From: an uncultured Sphingomonadaceae bacterium
GTDB lineage: Bacteria > Pseudomonadota > Alphaproteobacteria > Sphingomonadales > Sphingomonadaceae
NCBI GenBank assembly: GCA_947488625.1
Contig: CANKZR010000001.1
Location: forward strand, 992,001-1,056,000
Reading direction: 5' to 3'
DNA: 64,000 nucleotides
A program made the position numbers and the translations under genes. Position 1 is the first letter of the stretch, and each line of letters begins with the position of its first letter. Shown here in pieces: positions 61,953-64,000 of this stretch. The notes under the pieces were generated by a model. That model saw nothing but the letters and a program-made list of their open reading frames with translations, did no database searches and had not been told where the DNA came from.

Positions 61953-62375
61953 CTAGATCGTGGCAAGCAGGGCGTGGACCGACATCGCCAGAAGGATCAG
62001 GCTGGAAATCGTGAACAGCATCAGCCGGATGGGGATGGTGTTGACCAGTGCCTGCCAGAATGAATGCACCACGCGAACGCCGACATAGCTCCAGGCGAGA
62101 ATGAGATCGAGTTGCGATCCACCCGTAAATGCAAGGATCACCACGACGACATAGAACACCGTGGGTTGCTCCATCAGGTGAGTGTAGTTGTGCGCCTTCC
62201 ATTGAATTTGATCGGCAATCACCCCATCCAGATCACAGCCGCGCCCGCCACGGGACTTTTCCGCAGGCATTTTTAATTTCGCCAATGCCGGAAGGCGCGT
62301 TGCCGCCATCCATAGCAGCATGATCATGGACCACACGGCAAGCGCCGCCGCCGGGGCAAGCATCTCGATATTCAT
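61953..62375 (-). CDS. MAPEG-family membrane protein
   Basis: A 140-residue protein with four helices. The MAPEG pattern is clear: AHNYTHLMEQPTVFYVVVVIL, then LAWSYVGVRVVHSFWQ. Eukaryotic members are glutathione S-transferases or eicosanoid enzymes; bacterial roles are mostly unknown. The ATG at 62375 has a GGGAGAGGAA ribosome site. Confidence 0.88.
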   Translation of the reverse strand: MNIEMLAPAAALAVWSMIMLLWMAATRLPALAKLKMPAEKSRGGRGCDLDGVIADQIQWKAHNYTHLMEQPTVFYVVVVILAFTGGSQLDLILAWSYVGVRVVHSFWQALVNTIPIRLMLFTISSLILLAMSVHALLATI

Positions 62376-62452
62376 GGCGTTCCTCTCCCTCGATTTAACA
62401 AAGGTTGTGCGCCCGCATATCGATTGTCAATTGAAACGAAACTCAGTGCGCC

Positions 62453-63427
62453 TCACGCGCCAGAGATCACCTTGGCAAACTGGTTCGGGTCTACATTTCC
62501 ACCAGACAGGATGATGACCGTGGTGCCATCCAGCTTCGCCTTCCCCGCCAGGGCGGCGGCCAGTGCCACTGCGCCGCCGGGCTCAAGCACGAGGCGCAGG
62601 TTGGCAAAGGCAAATCGCTGCGCATCGCGCACCTCATCCTCGGTTACACGCAAGCCATGGTCGCAGCGCGCCTTCAGCACCGCAAAGTTGATCGGGCTGG
62701 TCTGGAATGTTTGCAGGGCGTCGCAGGCCGTTGGCGACGGCGAGGGGCCGACTGATTGTATCTCGCCCATTTCGATGGATCGGCATACATCGTCCCAGCC
62801 TTCAGGCTCCACCGGAACGATTGCGGCGTCCGGGCAGGCCAGCGCAAGCCCGGCAGACAGGCCGCCACCGCCGCAACAGGCAAGGATGCGCGTGAGGGGA
62901 GGGGCGCCCTGTTCCTGCAACTGGGCGAGCACTTCGATCCCCGCGCTGCCCTGACCCTCGATTACCCAGGGGTCTGCAAAGGCGTGGACGTAGGCCGCAT
63001 TCTTGTCCGCTGCCAGACCTTGCGCGATTTCCTCGCGGTTCTGCGTCATCCGGTCGTAGGTGACGACCGCGGCACCCATCTCCCTCGTGCGCTGCAGTTT
63101 GATCGGCGGGGCGTCCTGCGGCATGACGATGGTTGCAGCGATCCCCAGCCGCCGCGCCGCCCAGGCCACGCCCTGCGCATGGTTGCCGCTGGATACCGCC
63201 ACTACGCCGCTCGCGCGTTCGTCGTCGGTTAAAGCACTCAACCGGTGCCAGGCACCGCGAATCTTGAAAGCGCCGACAGGTTGCAGGCATTCCGCCTTTA
63301 CCCAGACCTTCGCACCCCCGATCTCCAATGGGATCAGCGGCGTGGCGGGCAGGATTTCGGCGACCTTGCGAGCGGCTTCGAGAACGCCATCGTGGGTCGG
63401 TTGGCGCATGGTATCGAGGTTTGTCAT
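62453..63427 (-). CDS. PLP-dependent threonine/serine dehydratase
   Basis: A 324-residue fold-type II PLP enzyme without an ACT domain, as in catabolic threonine dehydratases and serine racemases. PLP is bound by K55 (PVGAFKIRGAW); SSGNHAQGVAWAA and the phosphate loop CCGGGGLSAGLA are present. The deamination product of threonine would be 2-oxobutyrate. ATG 63427 is preferred; 63409 is possible. It is divergent from the deoxyhypusine synthase-like gene. Confidence 0.92.
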   Translation of the reverse strand: MTNLDTMRQPTHDGVLEAARKVAEILPATPLIPLEIGGAKVWVKAECLQPVGAFKIRGAWHRLSALTDDERASGVVAVSSGNHAQGVAWAARRLGIAATIVMPQDAPPIKLQRTREMGAAVVTYDRMTQNREEIAQGLAADKNAAYVHAFADPWVIEGQGSAGIEVLAQLQEQGAPPLTRILACCGGGGLSAGLALACPDAAIVPVEPEGWDDVCRSIEMGEIQSVGPSPSPTACDALQTFQTSPINFAVLKARCDHGLRVTEDEVRDAQRFAFANLRLVLEPGGAVALAAALAGKAKLDGTTVIILSGGNVDPNQFAKVISGA

Positions 63428-63640
63428 GGAGGCGATCGTATGGCGAAGATGCGTTCGCGTTACCAGCACCTTCGCGCTTCCCTACATCGGGCTTTTGCAA
63501 GACGTCATACGCATGCCACGGCGCGATCGCCTTTTCCCGCAAATCTGCGCATTTTCCCGCACGTTTCGAGGACGGGAATTTTTCGCTCCAGGACTGTGTT
63601 CCATGTGTTCCACATTAGGTGCGAAAACCCTTCCAATTCT

Positions 63641-63680
63641 CCCCGTTTTGGGGAACGGGGAACGCCGCATCCCGTTTTGC
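63641..63680 (+). promoter_or_regulatory. EcfG-like promoter and hairpins before the DHS-like gene
   Basis: GGAAC (63652-63656), a 16-base spacer and CGTT (63673-63676) match the EcfG consensus, 33 bases before the ATG. The same DNA also forms a perfect hairpin, CCCCGTT (63641-63647) with AACGGGG (63654-63660), followed by a shorter CCCG/CGGG hairpin. The promoter reading could thus be a by-product of a structured leader. Confidence 0.4.
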
Positions 63681-63708
63681 GGGCAAGACGGACAGGAGAA
63701 TAGCCAGA

Positions 63709-64000
63709 ATGACCGATTCGAAGATCAACGACACGCGCAAGGCCGAACTGCTTTCCAGCACGGTCGAACATATCGACATCACCAGTTTCGACGCGCGGCC
63801 GATCATCGATTCGATGAAGAAGATGAGCTTCACGAGCCGCGATCTGGCCAATGCGACGGGCATCTATAACCAGATGCTGGAAGACAAGGATTGCACCATC
63901 TTCCTCGTCATCGCTGGCTCCACCAGCGCGGCGGGCTGCATGGACCTTTATGCAGAACTGATCCGGTCCAACATGGTCGATTGCGTGGTGGCGACAGGAG
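63709..64000 (+). CDS. Deoxyhypusine synthase-like protein (3' end beyond window)
   Basis: The first 97 codons of a deoxyhypusine synthase-family gene. RPIIDSMKKMSFTSRDLANA and FLVIAGSTSAAGCMDLYAE, then NMVDCVVATGA, match the N-terminal NAD-binding part of the family. In eukaryotes and archaea the enzyme modifies eIF5A using spermidine. Bacteria lack eIF5A, and their homologues may act as homospermidine or other spermidine-using synthases. The ATG follows a GACAGGAGAA site. The active-site Lys is outside the window. Confidence 0.85.
   Translation, partial: MTDSKINDTRKAELLSSTVEHIDITSFDARPIIDSMKKMSFTSRDLANATGIYNQMLEDKDCTIFLVIAGSTSAAGCMDLYAELIRSNMVDCVVATG

Noticed and set aside
63598-63610. GTTC-N5-GTTC near the DHS-like gene as an SOS box
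   Set aside because: The gap is 5, not 7, so it does not match the LexA consensus.
1-64000. CRISPR arrays, insertion sequences, prophage or integrative element
   Set aside because: I found no regularly spaced repeats, transposase, integrase or terminal repeats, and neither tRNA has an adjacent integrase.

Overview
The window looks like chromosomal DNA of an alphaproteobacterium of the order Sphingomonadales, most likely Erythrobacteraceae. This rests on gene order and protein character, not on a database search. The pointers are the high GC content, the alphaproteobacterial order psd-pssA-rpsB-tsf-pyrH-frr-uppS-cdsA-dxr-rseP-bamA-skp-fabZ with no lpx genes, an ScfR-type regulator divergent from isocitrate lyase, a ccmCDEFGHI cytochrome c cluster, and many GTG/TTG starts with 1- or 4-base start/stop overlaps. 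I see no insertion sequence, prophage, integrase, CRISPR array or rRNA. The window is mostly core genome, with a few stress-related islands.

Layout. 1-3 kb: 3' truncated aceA and its divergent regulator. 3-6.3 kb: an ABC1 kinase, phosphatidylethanolamine synthesis (psd, pssA), and a small membrane protein behind three LexA-type boxes. 6.5-18.9 kb: translation and envelope genes from rpsB to rpmE, interrupted by a metallophosphoesterase with an apparent frameshift. 19-21.6 kb: DUF2165 protein, prolyl-4-hydroxylase-like protein, tRNA-His, amino acid dehydrogenase. 21.7-26.7 kb: cytochrome c maturation. 26.8-30 kb: Kup and an APC permease. 30-35.3 kb (minus strand): yciB, ftsY, mtaB, dapF and a GGDEF/EAL protein. 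35.4-42.9 kb: EVE protein, CsbD stress protein, a TPP enzyme, an LplT-like transporter, pgsA, a PRC-barrel protein, a beta-lactamase-like lipoprotein and OxyR. 42.9-48.1 kb: rnd, aspS, a PA2169-type four-helix protein and an MBL/rhodanese protein. 48.3-51.4 kb: acpP, fabF, mltG and a 2'-5' RNA ligase-like protein. 51.6-55.2 kb: tRNA-Met and a response regulator/hybrid kinase pair. 55.2-57.8 kb: a DEAD-box helicase and an NAD(P)-binding protein. 58-61.9 kb: an otsB-GH15-otsA trehalose operon. 62-64 kb: MAPEG protein, threonine dehydratase and a 3' truncated deoxyhypusine synthase-like gene.

How the genes work together. Much of the window builds the envelope: phospholipids (psd, pssA, cdsA, pgsA), isoprenoid carriers (uppS, dxr), fatty acids (acpP, fabF, fabZ), outer-membrane assembly (bamA, skp, rseP) and peptidoglycan turnover (mltG, dapF). 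A second theme is stress: OxyR, CsbD behind an EcfG-like promoter, trehalose metabolism, a PA2169-type protein and a multistep phosphorelay.

The best leads are: (i) three tandem GTTC-N7-GTTC boxes directly upstream of an unannotated 66-residue membrane protein, which resembles the arrangement of an SOS-induced division inhibitor; (ii) a canonical EF-hand loop inside the Skp chaperone next to a BamA with Asp-rich loops; (iii) a one-base deletion in the metallophosphoesterase GHTH motif; (iv) EcfG-type promoters before csbD and the deoxyhypusine synthase-like gene; (v) inverted and direct repeats between aceA and its regulator.
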